Below, piece by piece: positions 52,970 to 63,745 of a stretch of DNA of 64,000 bases; position 1 is the stretch's first letter; every line of letters begins with the position of its first letter. A program made the position numbers and the translations under genes. The notes under the pieces are model-generated. The model ran no database searches. It was not told where the DNA came from and worked only from the letters and a program-made list of their open reading frames with translations. This DNA comes from Leptospira mtsangambouensis (lineage in GTDB: Bacteria > Spirochaetota > Leptospiria > Leptospirales > Leptospiraceae): NCBI RefSeq assembly GCF_004770475.1, contig NZ_RQHK01000017.1, positions 744,001-808,000 on the forward strand. The letters run 5' to 3'.

Positions 52970-52987
52970 TCCCGATAAAAATCGGGA
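52970..52987 (-). promoter_or_regulatory. Small hairpin in the leader of the 7TMR-SpoIIE gene
   Basis: TCCCGAT-TTTT-ATCGGGA, seven paired bases. No T-run follows, so it is not a strong terminator of pheT. A TTGACA at 52990-52995 lies just before it, without a good -10. It could affect 5' end stability. Confidence 0.3.
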
Positions 52988-53002
52988 TTTGTCAAAGCAA
53001 AT

Positions 53003-55402
53003 TTATCGTAAGTTATATCCGTTCTTCTTTGCGATATCTACAAGAGAATCAGAAAGTTCTTTGAACCTTTCCTGTGTAAACGTTTTATCATAGGACATAA
53101 GTCTAAATCGATACGTCACAGATTTTTTTCCTTCACCGACTGTTTCCCCTTTGAAGATGGTTTGAACAAACACAGATTCTAGTTCAGGAATTTTCATTTC
53201 TTGTACTAGACCTACAAAAGATTCTGTTGTATCTTTTTCGTTCATCAGCAAAGAAAGATCTAATTGGCCTTGAGGGAAATTGGATGGAGGAACAAAATGT
53301 GAGTTTCTTCCTTGTTTCTCCCAAACATCCACTAACTTTTCCATATTGATTTTAGAAAGAATGGCTCTTCGTTTTAAGTCATAATCATCCGCAAAACGTG
53401 TGTGGAGGATTCCCAATTCGGCAATCTCAATTCCATCATAAGAAAGAACAAGTCCAGCATTGGGATGGAAGTAGTTTCGATTTGTTTTTTCCCATTTGTA
53501 ATTTGGTAGGTTCAAATATTGGAAAAGATCGGAGATTGTTTCTCTAACTTGTAAAAATTCTAATTCAACAGCCGTTAGGTCATTCGGTTTATTTTTCGAA
53601 AGAGAAAGGATGGCCATCCAACGTCTTTCTTCTGCTAGTTCCGATCCATTCCCTTCTTTATGATAGGTTCTTCCAAGTTCAAATAAATTTACAGATTCAA
53701 ATCGGTCTTGGTTGAGTTTGGCTTGTTTGATGATACCAGGAAATAAACTATTCCGTAATAACGAATGTTCGTCGGGCATTTCGTTTGCAATTTTTAATGA
53801 AGAATGTTCTTCTTTTGCTTCTAATTTGGAATCTGCTTGTGATGCAAAGGAGTAATTATAAACTTCATTAAATCCGACTTCTAATGCGAGGAAGTTTTTG
53901 ACTCTTCTTTCCAGTTCGCGTAATGGGTTACGAATTGGAGTTTCCACTGCCATAGAAAGTGCTTCTGTTTTGATGGAGGCATAACCAATGGTCCTTCCAA
54001 TTTCTTCCACAAGGTCTTCGGGAATGGTAACATCGTAATTTTGTCTGAATTTAGGAACTAAAACAGATAATTCTTCCCCTTGGTTTGTAACTTTGAAACC
54101 AAGTCGGTTTAATATTTCTGTGACTTCATTTTGCGAAATATTTTTACCTAATTTATGGCGAAGGAAAGAAAGATTCGTTTGAATGGTCACAGACTTAGGT
54201 TCTGTATGATTGAATCCTTGCGGTTCATAAACTTTTATCTTTGGGTTTCCATTTTCTTTTAGTAATTGAACGGCTCTGCGAATTACCGGCAAACAAGTGT
54301 AACTATCTAAACCTTTTTCGTATCGAACTGCAGACTCGGTACGGATATTGGTTTTACGAATTGTATAACGAACATCCTCTCTTTTAAAAACTGCTGATTC
54401 CATCACAATATTTTTTGTGGAATCGATGACTGCTGAATCTTTTCCTCCCATCACACCTGCGAGGGCAACTGGATCTTTTCCATTTTGAATGAGAAGCAGA
54501 TCTTTTTGTAATTTAGGACTTGTGTCATCTAACAAAGGGAAGGAGTCACCCTCTTTTGACTTTGAGACAGAGAAGGTTGTGGAATTTAATCTTTCTCTAT
54601 CAAAAAAATGTGTAGGCTGACCAAGTTCTAACAAAAGATAGTTGGAAACATCTACAACATTGTTGATGGAACGAATTCCACATTTTTCAAGCCGAGATTT
54701 GATTTTGGTATTTGAAGGGGCTATGTTTACATCTTTGATGGAACAAACATAGTAAGCATGTGCATGTTCTGTTTTTTCCACAACCAGTCCCTCATTTCCT
54801 GATTCCCATTTTGTATCTGTTTGGAAAGGGAATTCATTCAAAGGCAACTGGAGTTGGCTTGCAAGTTCACGTGCAAATCCAAAATGATTCCAAAGGTCAG
54901 GTCTATGTGTGATGGATTTGTTATCAATTGTGAGAATCGTATCTTCCCATAAATAAAATTTACGAACCGAAATTCCAAGTGGAATGTCGTTTGGAAAAAT
55001 CAATACTCCAGAAGATTCTAAAGCAAGTCCTAGTTCTTTTTCGGAACAATACATCCCTTGGGAACGAACACCCCGAAGTTCCGAATCTAAAATTTCTTTT
55101 CCATCCAGTTTGGTTCCAGGAAGGGCCAATGGAACAATATCACCTACCTTTACATTGGTGGCGGCAGTCACAATCTGGTAATCTTTGGAACCGTCTGTGG
55201 CGACAGTAGTGGATAGTTTTTCCGCGTTGGGATGTTTTTCAAGTGATTTGATTTTGACAGTGATAACCGATGATAGGTGAACTTTAAATTCCTCCACATC
55301 ATCAATTTCGCAAATGGATGTATTAATTTTTTCCAAAACCTTTTCGAAAGGGATTTGGGAGAGAGGGGTAAATTCGTTTAACCAATCAACTGAAAGTTTC
55401 AA
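53003..55402 (-). CDS. pheT: Phenylalanyl-tRNA synthetase beta subunit
   Basis: 799 residues, full length. N-terminal PheT start MKLSVDWLNEFTPLSQIPFE, a tRNA-binding EMAP-like domain (VITVKIKSLEKHPNAEKLST), B3/4 editing domain, B5 domain (VLVPKFRQNYDVTIPEDLVEEIGRTIGY), the core catalytic-like fold with NYSFASQ, and a C-terminal ferredoxin-fold anticodon-binding domain (SNFPQGQLDLSLLMNE). With PheS it makes the heterotetramer that charges tRNA-Phe. pheS is not adjacent here, unlike in many bacteria. Confidence 0.97.
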   Translation of the reverse strand: MKLSVDWLNEFTPLSQIPFEKVLEKINTSICEIDDVEEFKVHLSSVITVKIKSLEKHPNAEKLSTTVATDGSKDYQIVTAATNVKVGDIVPLALPGTKLDGKEILDSELRGVRSQGMYCSEKELGLALESSGVLIFPNDIPLGISVRKFYLWEDTILTIDNKSITHRPDLWNHFGFARELASQLQLPLNEFPFQTDTKWESGNEGLVVEKTEHAHAYYVCSIKDVNIAPSNTKIKSRLEKCGIRSINNVVDVSNYLLLELGQPTHFFDRERLNSTTFSVSKSKEGDSFPLLDDTSPKLQKDLLLIQNGKDPVALAGVMGGKDSAVIDSTKNIVMESAVFKREDVRYTIRKTNIRTESAVRYEKGLDSYTCLPVIRRAVQLLKENGNPKIKVYEPQGFNHTEPKSVTIQTNLSFLRHKLGKNISQNEVTEILNRLGFKVTNQGEELSVLVPKFRQNYDVTIPEDLVEEIGRTIGYASIKTEALSMAVETPIRNPLRELERRVKNFLALEVGFNEVYNYSFASQADSKLEAKEEHSSLKIANEMPDEHSLLRNSLFPGIIKQAKLNQDRFESVNLFELGRTYHKEGNGSELAEERRWMAILSLSKNKPNDLTAVELEFLQVRETISDLFQYLNLPNYKWEKTNRNYFHPNAGLVLSYDGIEIAELGILHTRFADDYDLKRRAILSKINMEKLVDVWEKQGRNSHFVPPSNFPQGQLDLSLLMNEKDTTESFVGLVQEMKIPELESVFVQTIFKGETVGEGKKSVTYRFRLMSYDKTFTQERFKELSDSLVDIAKKNGYNLR

Positions 55403-55444
55403 GTGAAATCCTTAATTGATAAAAACGGCGGGAAAGCGACCGGG

Positions 55445-57529
55445 TCAATCCGAAATTCCAAGTTCTGTCTTCAGAAAATGAAGGCATTCCTCAGAACTCA
55501 GCGGTTTGGCGAAATAAAAACCTTGGATGAGATCAACTCCACTTTCGGCAAGTAACCTGACTTGTTCCTCGGTTTCTGCTCCTTCTGCCACAACACTCAA
55601 ACCAAGGTTATGTGCTAGATTGGAAACTGCATGGATGATAGTTTTGGAATCTTTGTCAGATGTGATTTCAGATACAAAAGAACGATCAATTTTTAAAGAG
55701 GAGATTGGAAGTTTTTTCAAATATCCCAAACTACTATATCCGGTTCCAAAATCATCAATGGCAATTTTTGCCCCTAGTTTTCGAATCTCTTGCATGGTAC
55801 GGACGGCAGCATCTGCATTTTCCATAACTGAACTTTCCGTGAGTTCCACTTCCAAATCATGCGGATCCACTTTGAATAGTTTTAGGTTTTCGGCAATGGT
55901 AGAAATTAATCTTTCGTGTTTGAACTGTTTGGTGGAAATATTGACCGCCATCGAAACATCATTAATCCCTTGGTCTTTCCAATATCTCATGGTTTGGATT
56001 GCTGATTTAATGACCCATTCGCCAATCGCAAAAATCATTCCTGTTTCTTCAGAGATGGGAATGAATACATTGGGAGAAATAAGGCCACGTTCAGGATGAC
56101 GCCAACGGATGAGGGCTTCAACACCCACAGGTTTTTTTGTATAAAGATCGATTTTGGGTTGGTACATCAAAGTGAATTGATTTTCGATGATGGCAATCCG
56201 CATCCTGTTTTCGATTTCCAATCTTTCTGCCACAACAGTTTGTAGTTCTTCTGTAAAAAATACATAACAGTTTTTCCCTTGGGATTTTGCTAGGTTGAGA
56301 GCACTGTCTGCATTTTTTAGAAGTGTGTTGGAATCTTTTCCATCTGTAGGATAAAGTGCGATCCCAATCGATATGTTTACAAAAATTCTTTCCCCATCGA
56401 TGACAAAAGGATGAGTCATAGCATCTAAAATGGATTCGGAAATAACTGCTGCATCTCTTTCGTTAGATAAGTCGGGCAAGACAACTGTGAATTCATCGCC
56501 ACCTTGTCTACTGATCAAATCATATACTCTGATACTTTCTCTGATTCGATACGCAACGAGTTTTATAATTTTATCACCAAATTCATGGCCACGAGAATCA
56601 TTGATGATTTTAAAATTATCTAAATCAATGGCAAGGATACCTACAAGATTTCCATGCCTTCTTGCTTCTTCAAAGATTGGAAAAAGTTTATCAATCAAAG
56701 AGTTTCTGTTGGGAAGATTGGTGAGTTGGTCAAAAAAAGCTAAGTATGCAATTTTTTCTTCTGCATGTCTTCTTTGGGTGATGTCAAGAAATGCAACGGC
56801 AAGGCCAAAGTTTTCGAGAGGAATCGGTGTTGCTAAAATATCAAACCAAGTAATTTTTTCTTCTTTGATTAGACCAATCTCCATATTACGAATCACTTCT
56901 TTGTGTCGCAACGCACGCATCAAACTGGAATTTCTTGGATAAATTTTATTTCCATTCGGCTGAATGAGAGTGTATTTACGTATGTTTAAAGTACGATTTA
57001 AAAGTTCACCATCTTGGATATTGAAATAGGTTCTTGCTGTTTTATTTGTCTCAACAATTTTCCCTTTTTCATCGGTGATGGCAATTCCCATGGGAAGGTT
57101 GTCAAAAATAGATTTATACTTCTGTTGTTGGAGGAGGAATTCGAACGAAATGTCCTTTTGGATGGTAACGTCTCTATCGAATCCAAGAATAATTTTTGAT
57201 TCACGTAAAGGAATGAGTAACCAAATGATCCACACTTCTTCGTTTGAGTGGGTGACTAAGCGGTTTTCGAAATTTACAATATTTGGATTTTCACCTAAAC
57301 TATCAAAGGTGTACTTTGTGTTCTCTTTGTCGTCTTCGTGGGCAAAATCAACAATGGATTTACCAACAATCTCTTTCGGTTCAAATTCTAAAAACCTAGC
57401 AAATCGTTCGGTAACAGAAATAAAATTTCCTTCCCAATCTAAAACTTGAAAACTATTCGGATATTCCGCAAGGAGTGACTTAACGGTGAGACCAGAGAGA
57501 ATTTTACTGCCTAATGGCTCATTTTGCAT
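55445..57529 (-). CDS. PAS-GGDEF-EAL c-di-GMP enzyme, both domains apparently intact
   Basis: 694 residues, no membrane segment. Two PAS domains (about 15-130 and 135-260), GGDEF (about 270-425), EAL (about 440-690). GGDEF keeps AIDLDNFKIIND and GGDEF and has an RxxD inhibitory site five residues before it (RVYDLISRQGGDEF). EAL keeps GVEALIRW, VNIS, ELTESS, IDDFGTGYSS, LKIDRSF, AEGAET and IQGFYFAKP. So it can in principle both make and degrade c-di-GMP, with PAS domains deciding. Its start overlaps the end of the dihydroorotase gene by 11 bases, so it is the second gene of that transcript. Confidence 0.94.
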   Translation of the reverse strand: MQNEPLGSKILSGLTVKSLLAEYPNSFQVLDWEGNFISVTERFARFLEFEPKEIVGKSIVDFAHEDDKENTKYTFDSLGENPNIVNFENRLVTHSNEEVWIIWLLIPLRESKIILGFDRDVTIQKDISFEFLLQQQKYKSIFDNLPMGIAITDEKGKIVETNKTARTYFNIQDGELLNRTLNIRKYTLIQPNGNKIYPRNSSLMRALRHKEVIRNMEIGLIKEEKITWFDILATPIPLENFGLAVAFLDITQRRHAEEKIAYLAFFDQLTNLPNRNSLIDKLFPIFEEARRHGNLVGILAIDLDNFKIINDSRGHEFGDKIIKLVAYRIRESIRVYDLISRQGGDEFTVVLPDLSNERDAAVISESILDAMTHPFVIDGERIFVNISIGIALYPTDGKDSNTLLKNADSALNLAKSQGKNCYVFFTEELQTVVAERLEIENRMRIAIIENQFTLMYQPKIDLYTKKPVGVEALIRWRHPERGLISPNVFIPISEETGMIFAIGEWVIKSAIQTMRYWKDQGINDVSMAVNISTKQFKHERLISTIAENLKLFKVDPHDLEVELTESSVMENADAAVRTMQEIRKLGAKIAIDDFGTGYSSLGYLKKLPISSLKIDRSFVSEITSDKDSKTIIHAVSNLAHNLGLSVVAEGAETEEQVRLLAESGVDLIQGFYFAKPLSSEECLHFLKTELGISD

Positions 57530-58763
57530 GTATTTCTTTGCCTAAAAAGTAAACTGCTTCGATGGATCCAGGAAATTGGAATCCCTCAAAGGGTGACCAG
57601 CCGGACTTACTTTTAACCATTGATTTTTTAAATTCAACTGGTTTTTTTAAATTTAAGACAGAAAAATTTGCCGCATAACCTTGATTAAGAATTCCAACCC
57701 CTTTTCCAAATGCTTCCGGTAAATAGGGTGCTACAAACTCTCCAGGGTTTTTAGAGCAGATTTTTGCAATGGTAGTCATTGGAATGTTTAGTTTGAGTAT
57801 CATATAGGTGACAAATAACCCATAAGTATCCAGTTGTGAGATCCCACTTGTCCCTTTTTGTTTTTCTTCTATGGAGTGGGGTGCGTGGTCTGTCGCTAAA
57901 TAATCGATATGTCCATCTAAAATCCCTTTGACCATCGCTTCGCGGTCTTCTTTGCCACGAAGAGGTGGGTTCATTTGAAACCATTTGTGATTGGTTTCTG
58001 TTAACATATCCGTATCAAACATCAAATGTGTCGGAGTGACTTCACAAGTCACGTTCACTCCTCTTTTTTTGGCTGCGATGATTTTTGAAAGACCATCTTT
58101 TGTGGAATAGTGACAGAGTTTTCCTTTGAGATTGTATTTTTCGATTAAATACAAAGCAAAATCCGTCGCGACTGTTTCTGCTTCCTTGGGACGTCTTTTT
58201 TCGTGTGTCGGTTGTGATTGGTTGGCTACTAGAATCTCTGGGTCTTCACAGTGAAAACTAATGTCTTGGCCTACGTAATGTTTGATCACTTCTTCTAATG
58301 AAGCATTGTCATGAAAAAACAATTCGCCAATGGATGGTCCCATAAACACTTTATAGGGAACTTTTTTTGTTAGAGGTTTGGTATGAGGTCCAATCCCTGC
58401 ATACAATGTGATCTGAATGGGTGCTTTTTTGGTGAGCGCTTGTTTGGCGGTATAAGATTCATCGTCAATGGGAGGAACTGGATTGTTTGGCATATCTGCC
58501 ACATGGATCACTCCACCATTGATGGCTGCATTCCCCGCAGAAATAAAATCTTCTTTGTAAGTATGTTTTCCACTAACATCTTCTCTCGCATGAATGTGGA
58601 TATCTCCAAAACCAGGAAAAATCACTGTACCTTCGGGAAATTGGCGAGCTTCTGGATCAATTCCATCTTTCACTTTTGTGATGAGTCCGGTATTTGAATC
58701 GAATTCAATTGTACCTTCCCATTCTCTTTCGTGAGTTACGATCTTCCCTGCAATTTTTTCCAT
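57519..58763 (-). CDS. pyrC: Dihydroorotase
   Basis: Amidohydrolase of pyrimidine synthesis, carbamoyl aspartate to dihydroorotate. 414 residues. Metal site: FGDIHIHARED near residue 54, SFHCEDPEI, LCHYST and the catalytic ATDHAPHS; MPNNP follows the family pattern; KVFMGPS has the position of the bridging lysine. The sequence is class I-like (PyrC/AllB type), so allantoinase or hydantoinase are alternatives, though DHO is most likely. It shares its transcript with the c-di-GMP gene that overlaps its end. Confidence 0.85.
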   Translation of the reverse strand: MEKIAGKIVTHEREWEGTIEFDSNTGLITKVKDGIDPEARQFPEGTVIFPGFGDIHIHAREDVSGKHTYKEDFISAGNAAINGGVIHVADMPNNPVPPIDDESYTAKQALTKKAPIQITLYAGIGPHTKPLTKKVPYKVFMGPSIGELFFHDNASLEEVIKHYVGQDISFHCEDPEILVANQSQPTHEKRRPKEAETVATDFALYLIEKYNLKGKLCHYSTKDGLSKIIAAKKRGVNVTCEVTPTHLMFDTDMLTETNHKWFQMNPPLRGKEDREAMVKGILDGHIDYLATDHAPHSIEEKQKGTSGISQLDTYGLFVTYMILKLNIPMTTIAKICSKNPGEFVAPYLPEAFGKGVGILNQGYAANFSVLNLKKPVEFKKSMVKSKSGWSPFEGFQFPGSIEAVYFLGKEIHAK

Positions 58764-58894
58764 TTTGCCCCTATGAATCTGCAGATTCTAAGAGACATGG
58801 AAAGTTTCAAGGGAATTTACTTTGAATCGGAGAGTCTAGAACCCTGTTCCCAACTCCCAAACAGTTCCCAAATGAAAGGAAAAAAAAATTTGAC

Positions 58895-60802
58895 TTAGTC
58901 CCATTTGGAAAGGATTTCAATGATATCATTTCCAAATCGTTCCACCTTGGCCGGGCCCACACCCTTTGTGGCTTCGAGCTCCGAAAGGTTTTTTGGTTTT
59001 CTTTCCGCAATTCGTTTGAGAACAGGATTTTGAAATACCATAAACTTTTTCCACTTGAGTTGTCTTGCTTTCCGATCGCGGTAATTCATCAGTTCTTTTA
59101 AAATTTGTGAATTGAGAGTGGGTGGTTTTTTTAGTTTTGACTGAGAAGAATTCGTATTGTCAGAGTTAGATGGTGAGGTTCTTGATTTTGTTTTAACAAA
59201 ATTGGGTAAATAAAGTTTTGGGTATTTGGCCCCTGCTACTAAAACTTTTTTTTCTTCCACCCAGGTTTCGAGTTTTGCAACAACTGCTTCTTCCGGAATT
59301 CCATCCAATTTTCCATGGAAAGGATTGCGTTCCATTCGATACCGAAGCACATCTTTTGTGCGTTTGCCAACAAGAGTTTTGGCAATGATGGTTTTTCCAA
59401 ATACAGCAGGATGTTCTTTTAAAAAATTTTGAATGGTTTCTTCTTCCCATTCCGAAAGTGGGTATTCCCTTTTTTCATTTTTCTTTTGGACTTTGGCGGC
59501 TTCTGTTTTTAAAAAATGGGATCGATGGAGGTTGGAGCCAACTTCAGTACAAATATCGCAATTTCCACAAGGAGAAATGGTTTCACCAAAATAAGAACAA
59601 AGTTGGACTTGCCTACATTCCTCTTTGCCTGCATACTCTTTAATGTATTTGAGAAGAGTGTCACCACCTTTGAAGTTGGTTTCTTTCGATAACATAAAAG
59701 CTTGTGTTGCCACATCACCTGCTTTAAAAAACAAAACACATTCCGAACCATGCCCATCTCGTCCCGCACGGCCTGCTTCTTGGTAATAAGCTTCGAGAGA
59801 AGCTGGCACTTGGTAATGCACCACCAAACGAACATCAGGTTGGTCCATGCCCATTCCAAAAGCATTGGTAGCCACAAGAATAGGAACTTTTCCGGAAGTA
59901 TAAGCATTCTGAGTTCGTTCGCGGATTCCATCGGTTCTGCCGGCATGGTATTTTCCCACAGAGAATCCAAAGTCTTTTAAAAGATCATACACTTCGTCGG
60001 TTTTTTTTCTTGTGGCACAGTAAACAATGGCCCGACCCGGAAATTTTCTTCCATCTTTCCAAGGTTCCAAAAGTTCAATGAGTCTGTCGACTTTGTCCCT
60101 TTCGGCAGCCGGATATTCTACACTGAATTTTAAATTAGGTCTATAAAAAGTGGAAAGAACCACTTTTGGTGATTTCATTCCCAGTGCGTCTTGGACATCT
60201 GTTTGGACTTTTGTCGTAGCAGTTGCCGTCAGGGCAAGAATCGGAAAATTGGGACGAGGGTGGCGTTCCCGCAAAATATGGATTTGGCGGTATTCGGGAC
60301 GAAAGTCATGTCCCCATTGGGATACACAATGCGCTTCATCTACAACAAGTGCAAATAAGTCGAGTTCCCGAAAGATACGAAGGAATCCATTGGAGAGTGC
60401 TCTTTCTGGTGAAACCAAAAGGACTCGAATTTCTCCTTTTACGGATTTGGCAAGGATGGTCATTTGTTCGACTTCATCTTGTGTGGAATTACAAAAAGCA
60501 GCAGAAATTCCTTTGGCAAGTAAACTCTCGGTTTGGTCTTTCATCAGCGCAATGAGAGGGGAGATAACAAGGGTTAGTTTATCTTTCTGGATGGCTGCCG
60601 GGAGTTGGTAGATGAGGGACTTTCCCGCACCAGTTGGTAAAATGGCTAAGGTATCTTGTCCTGTTAACACAGAACGAATGGCCTCTTCTTGGCCCGGGCG
60701 AAATTCCGAAAAACCGAATTTGGTTTTGAGTTCCGAACGTAGATCCAAGGTAACTCTCAAGATTTCTGCAAATCCGAAAGGGTCAACGATAAGATTCTCC
60801 AT
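58895..60802 (-). CDS. recQ: ATP-dependent DNA helicase RecQ
   Basis: 3'-5' helicase for replication-fork and recombination repair. 635 residues. Helicase motifs: [12 protein letters not shown] (Q/0), Walker [11 protein letters not shown] (Lys61), [35 protein letters not shown], and [18 protein letters not shown] with [10 protein letters not shown]. The zinc domain [12 protein letters not shown] and CGNCDIC is intact, and an HRDC domain closes the protein ([24 protein letters not shown]). About 20 residues precede the usual start, so a TTG within them may be the real start. Divergent from the MBOAT gene. Confidence 0.96.
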   Translation of the reverse strand: MENLIVDPFGFAEILRVTLDLRSELKTKFGFSEFRPGQEEAIRSVLTGQDTLAILPTGAGKSLIYQLPAAIQKDKLTLVISPLIALMKDQTESLLAKGISAAFCNSTQDEVEQMTILAKSVKGEIRVLLVSPERALSNGFLRIFRELDLFALVVDEAHCVSQWGHDFRPEYRQIHILRERHPRPNFPILALTATATTKVQTDVQDALGMKSPKVVLSTFYRPNLKFSVEYPAAERDKVDRLIELLEPWKDGRKFPGRAIVYCATRKKTDEVYDLLKDFGFSVGKYHAGRTDGIRERTQNAYTSGKVPILVATNAFGMGMDQPDVRLVVHYQVPASLEAYYQEAGRAGRDGHGSECVLFFKAGDVATQAFMLSKETNFKGGDTLLKYIKEYAGKEECRQVQLCSYFGETISPCGNCDICTEVGSNLHRSHFLKTEAAKVQKKNEKREYPLSEWEEETIQNFLKEHPAVFGKTIIAKTLVGKRTKDVLRYRMERNPFHGKLDGIPEEAVVAKLETWVEEKKVLVAGAKYPKLYLPNFVKTKSRTSPSNSDNTNSSQSKLKKPPTLNSQILKELMNYRDRKARQLKWKKFMVFQNPVLKRIAERKPKNLSELEATKGVGPAKVERFGNDIIEILSKWD

Positions 60803-60862
60803 TTTGTCCTCATTTTTTCAATTTTACAGAATCGAGTGACCCGGAAATTGTAACGAAGACCG

Positions 60863-62419
60863 ATGCTTTTTAATACCTTTGTCTTTTTGTTATTCTTTCT
60901 TATCGTGTATGCGGTCTTTTTGGGATTCGGTTGGTTTGCCGGAAAACAAAAATGGGCCTACCGCGCACAAAACCTTTGGTTACTCCTTGCATCTTACTTT
61001 TTTTACGGGTGGTGGGAGTGGTTTTTTCTCACTCTCATCCTTGTCAGTACCATCATTGACTATTGCGCTGCCCTATTGATTGAAGGTACGGAAAACCAAA
61101 TCCGTCGTCGCCTTTACCTATCAGTTTCCATTTTTGCCAACTTGGGCCTTCTTTTTACAATGAAGTACTATGATTTTTTCGCAGTGAATCTTATCGATTC
61201 CTGGAACCAATTGGCATTGTGGATGGGTTCTACTGCGGCAACTGATTCCCATACTTATTTGTTAAGAAACATCATCCTTCCTGTGGGGATTAGTTTTTAT
61301 ACCTTCCAAACCATGTCTTATACAATCGATGTGTTCCGAAAACAAATCAAAGCGGAACGTGATTTTTTTGATTTTGCTTTGTTTGTGAATTATTTTCCAC
61401 AACTTGTGGCAGGTCCCATCGAACGTGCCCAAGACCTTCTTCCCCAATTGAAAAAACCAAAATTCCCAACTTGGGATGGAGTGCAGAAGGGCTTGTATGA
61501 TATCCTTCTTGGTTATTTTATGAAGGTCTATGTGGCCGATAACTTAGCCACTTACGTCGACCAAGTTTTCCTTGCCGGAAAATCTCTTTATACTCAAAAT
61601 CCAGACATCATCCAAGCCATGGATGGATCCCAAGTGTTTGCTGGTGGGTTTTTATTTTTAACACAAATTTATTGTGACTTTGCTGGTTATTCTTTTATTG
61701 CTCTCGGTGTATCAAGACTTCTCGGAGTTACTCTTACCGTTAATTTTGAAACTCCAGAATTTTCCAAAACACCAACTGAGTTCTGGAATCGTTGGCATGT
61801 AACGCTGAACAGGTGGTTTCGCGATTATATTTATATTTCACTCGGTGGAAGTAAATATGGAAAGTTTGCTCAATACAGAAACTTATTCATCATTTTCTTT
61901 TTATCAGGGCTTTGGCATGGGGCAAATTGGACTTTTATCACTTGGGGTTGTTTGCAAGGTGTATATACGATCATTTACCTTGTGGCTTTTGCAAAAAAGA
62001 AAGATGAAAAAACCGATGTTGCAGAAATCACAAAACCTTCGTTATTTGAAAAAATCCAAAGTATACTTTCTGGAACTTTTTCCAGAGTATTAATTTATTC
62101 TCTCGTTGCTTTTAGTGGAGTAGGTTTTCGTTCCTATGATGCTCACATGATGTTTTTATATATGAAAAAGATTTTGTTTGTTTGGGATTGGGACTTAAAT
62201 CCAAATAATAATATCAAAGACATGGTTGGCCTCTTTGGAGAATATTTTAAAATCTTTTTGCCACTTCTCATCATCGACGGAATCTCCTATTTTAAAAAAG
62301 AAAGATATTGGGTGTTTTTGACTCATCCAATCGTACAAGCATTTGTTTTATCTTTTATGGGATTTCTCATTCTCACTCGGGGAGTTTTTGGAAAGGAGGT
62401 AATTTATTTTGCGTTCTAA
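60863..62419 (+). CDS. MBOAT-family O-acyltransferase (AlgI-like)
   Basis: 518-residue inner-membrane protein with about ten helices. Family motifs: LPVGISFYTFQTMSYTIDVFR, ARDLL-type PQLVAGPIERAQDLLPQL, FWNRWHVTLNRWFRDYIYI and the catalytic-His motif LSGLWHGANWTF with His352. AlgI-like proteins carry acyl groups across the membrane for transfer to polysaccharides or other envelope molecules. Its end overlaps the DUF1574 gene, the likely periplasmic partner, by 11 bases. Confidence 0.94.
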   Translation: MLFNTFVFLLFFLIVYAVFLGFGWFAGKQKWAYRAQNLWLLLASYFFYGWWEWFFLTLILVSTIIDYCAALLIEGTENQIRRRLYLSVSIFANLGLLFTMKYYDFFAVNLIDSWNQLALWMGSTAATDSHTYLLRNIILPVGISFYTFQTMSYTIDVFRKQIKAERDFFDFALFVNYFPQLVAGPIERAQDLLPQLKKPKFPTWDGVQKGLYDILLGYFMKVYVADNLATYVDQVFLAGKSLYTQNPDIIQAMDGSQVFAGGFLFLTQIYCDFAGYSFIALGVSRLLGVTLTVNFETPEFSKTPTEFWNRWHVTLNRWFRDYIYISLGGSKYGKFAQYRNLFIIFFLSGLWHGANWTFITWGCLQGVYTIIYLVAFAKKKDEKTDVAEITKPSLFEKIQSILSGTFSRVLIYSLVAFSGVGFRSYDAHMMFLYMKKILFVWDWDLNPNNNIKDMVGLFGEYFKIFLPLLIIDGISYFKKERYWVFLTHPIVQAFVLSFMGFLILTRGVFGKEVIYFAF

Positions 62420-63686
62420 ATTTTTAGGAATTGGGATTACCCTCTTATTTTTTTTGGTATTGGAAATTGTGGTTCGATTTACTGGAATCCACTATTTGGA
62501 ACAACCGGAAATTTTCTTTGTCAATTTAAAGAAAAACTTTGTAGAATCCGGCAAAGGTGACGCCGACATTATTGTGTTAGGTGATTCTCGCTCAATGGCA
62601 CTTGCGGGATACTCAAAAGAACCAGGCATCGAGTATTCGGTTTATAATCATAGTTTACCGGCCATGGGACCCAAATACTATCGTTTCTTTTTGGATAAGT
62701 ACGTAAAAAAGGGAAATGCCAAACCAAAAATGATTTTGTTTGCTGCATCACCTAAACTCTATTCGACGGGATATGGCCCGCCACTTTACGATCCAGATGC
62801 AAAGGCCGTCAAAGAAAATGAATCAGTTCCTGAATATCTCAATCGAAGATGGAATGAAGGCATAAAAAAGAATTTTTTTCGAACTGCCACTCCTACAAAT
62901 ATCATCAGTTACAGCGGAAAACAAGAAGATGCAAACCAAATCCTTTGGGAGTTTTTTGGGCATCGTTATCTTCACCAATTTACATTTTCCGAATTATCCA
63001 ATCAGTATTCTGGTGTAGAACGTTTGTACATTCTATCAAAAGCCATGCCGCTTTTATATGAATCATATCGGTTCCATGGTGCCATTCGCAATGCACTTAG
63101 TGGAACCAATTGGAAAGTGGACAAAAATTATAAAGAACGATCTCTTTTTTGTGAAGCTTGTGAAAATGTAGAAGCTGGACTTTGTAAACCTGCCTCTTCC
63201 CAATTAGAAGACAATCGCACCATCGAAGACCAAATCACACGCCATTTCGGAAAGTATAATATTTCTAACCGATTGAAACCAGAACTTGTTTTGTTTTCGA
63301 AAGAGTTGATTCGCAAGGAATTGGATGCAGAACTAAAAAATCCAATTCCTTATGTATACCGCAAACCTGACTTCATTGTTTTAAAAGAACTGATCGAATA
63401 CACTCGTTCCCAAGGGATCCAATTTGGAATGATCTACATGCCGTGGATTCAGGAAAAACAAGAATCTAGGGAGTCCAAAGACCTTCTTGCCGATCTAAAA
63501 GTTTTTTTTAGAGAGAATCCAGATGTCGGACTCTTTTTCTTTCCCGATTCTTCATACCCAAGTGAGAGATTTGTAGATAATATCCATTACGATTGCCGAG
63601 GAGAAAAACGGGTAAACGAAGAATTCCGTAATTTTGTTCTTCCTCAAGTGTTTCGTTTTTTAAATTCCAAACAAAAATCCAATTGA
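62409..63686 (+). CDS. DUF1574 SGNH-hydrolase-like protein, periplasmic partner of the MBOAT enzyme
   Basis: 425 residues. Start is TTG at 62409, fixed by a perfect AAGGAGGT eight bases upstream and by the absence of other starts. One N-terminal membrane anchor (LGIGITLLFFLVLEIVVRF), body outside the inner membrane. SGNH-like motifs: IIVLGDSRSMALAG with Ser60, and the C-terminal FVDNIHYDCRG with a DxxH pair. This resembles AlgJ/AlgX/DltD-type proteins that hand on or remove acyl groups. DUF1574 is abundant in Leptospira. Coupled to the MBOAT gene. Confidence 0.85.
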   Translation: MRSKFLGIGITLLFFLVLEIVVRFTGIHYLEQPEIFFVNLKKNFVESGKGDADIIVLGDSRSMALAGYSKEPGIEYSVYNHSLPAMGPKYYRFFLDKYVKKGNAKPKMILFAASPKLYSTGYGPPLYDPDAKAVKENESVPEYLNRRWNEGIKKNFFRTATPTNIISYSGKQEDANQILWEFFGHRYLHQFTFSELSNQYSGVERLYILSKAMPLLYESYRFHGAIRNALSGTNWKVDKNYKERSLFCEACENVEAGLCKPASSQLEDNRTIEDQITRHFGKYNISNRLKPELVLFSKELIRKELDAELKNPIPYVYRKPDFIVLKELIEYTRSQGIQFGMIYMPWIQEKQESRESKDLLADLKVFFRENPDVGLFFFPDSSYPSERFVDNIHYDCRGEKRVNEEFRNFVLPQVFRFLNSKQKSN

Positions 63687-63745
63687 TTTCCGATTTCCGG
63701 TGTTGGAGAATGAAGCACTCCATCCGGATAAGAGGAAACCCAATC

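Noticed and set aside
55527..56099. 190-codon plus-strand ORF inside the PAS-GGDEF-EAL gene
   Set aside because: Serine-rich antisense shadow of the EAL coding region.
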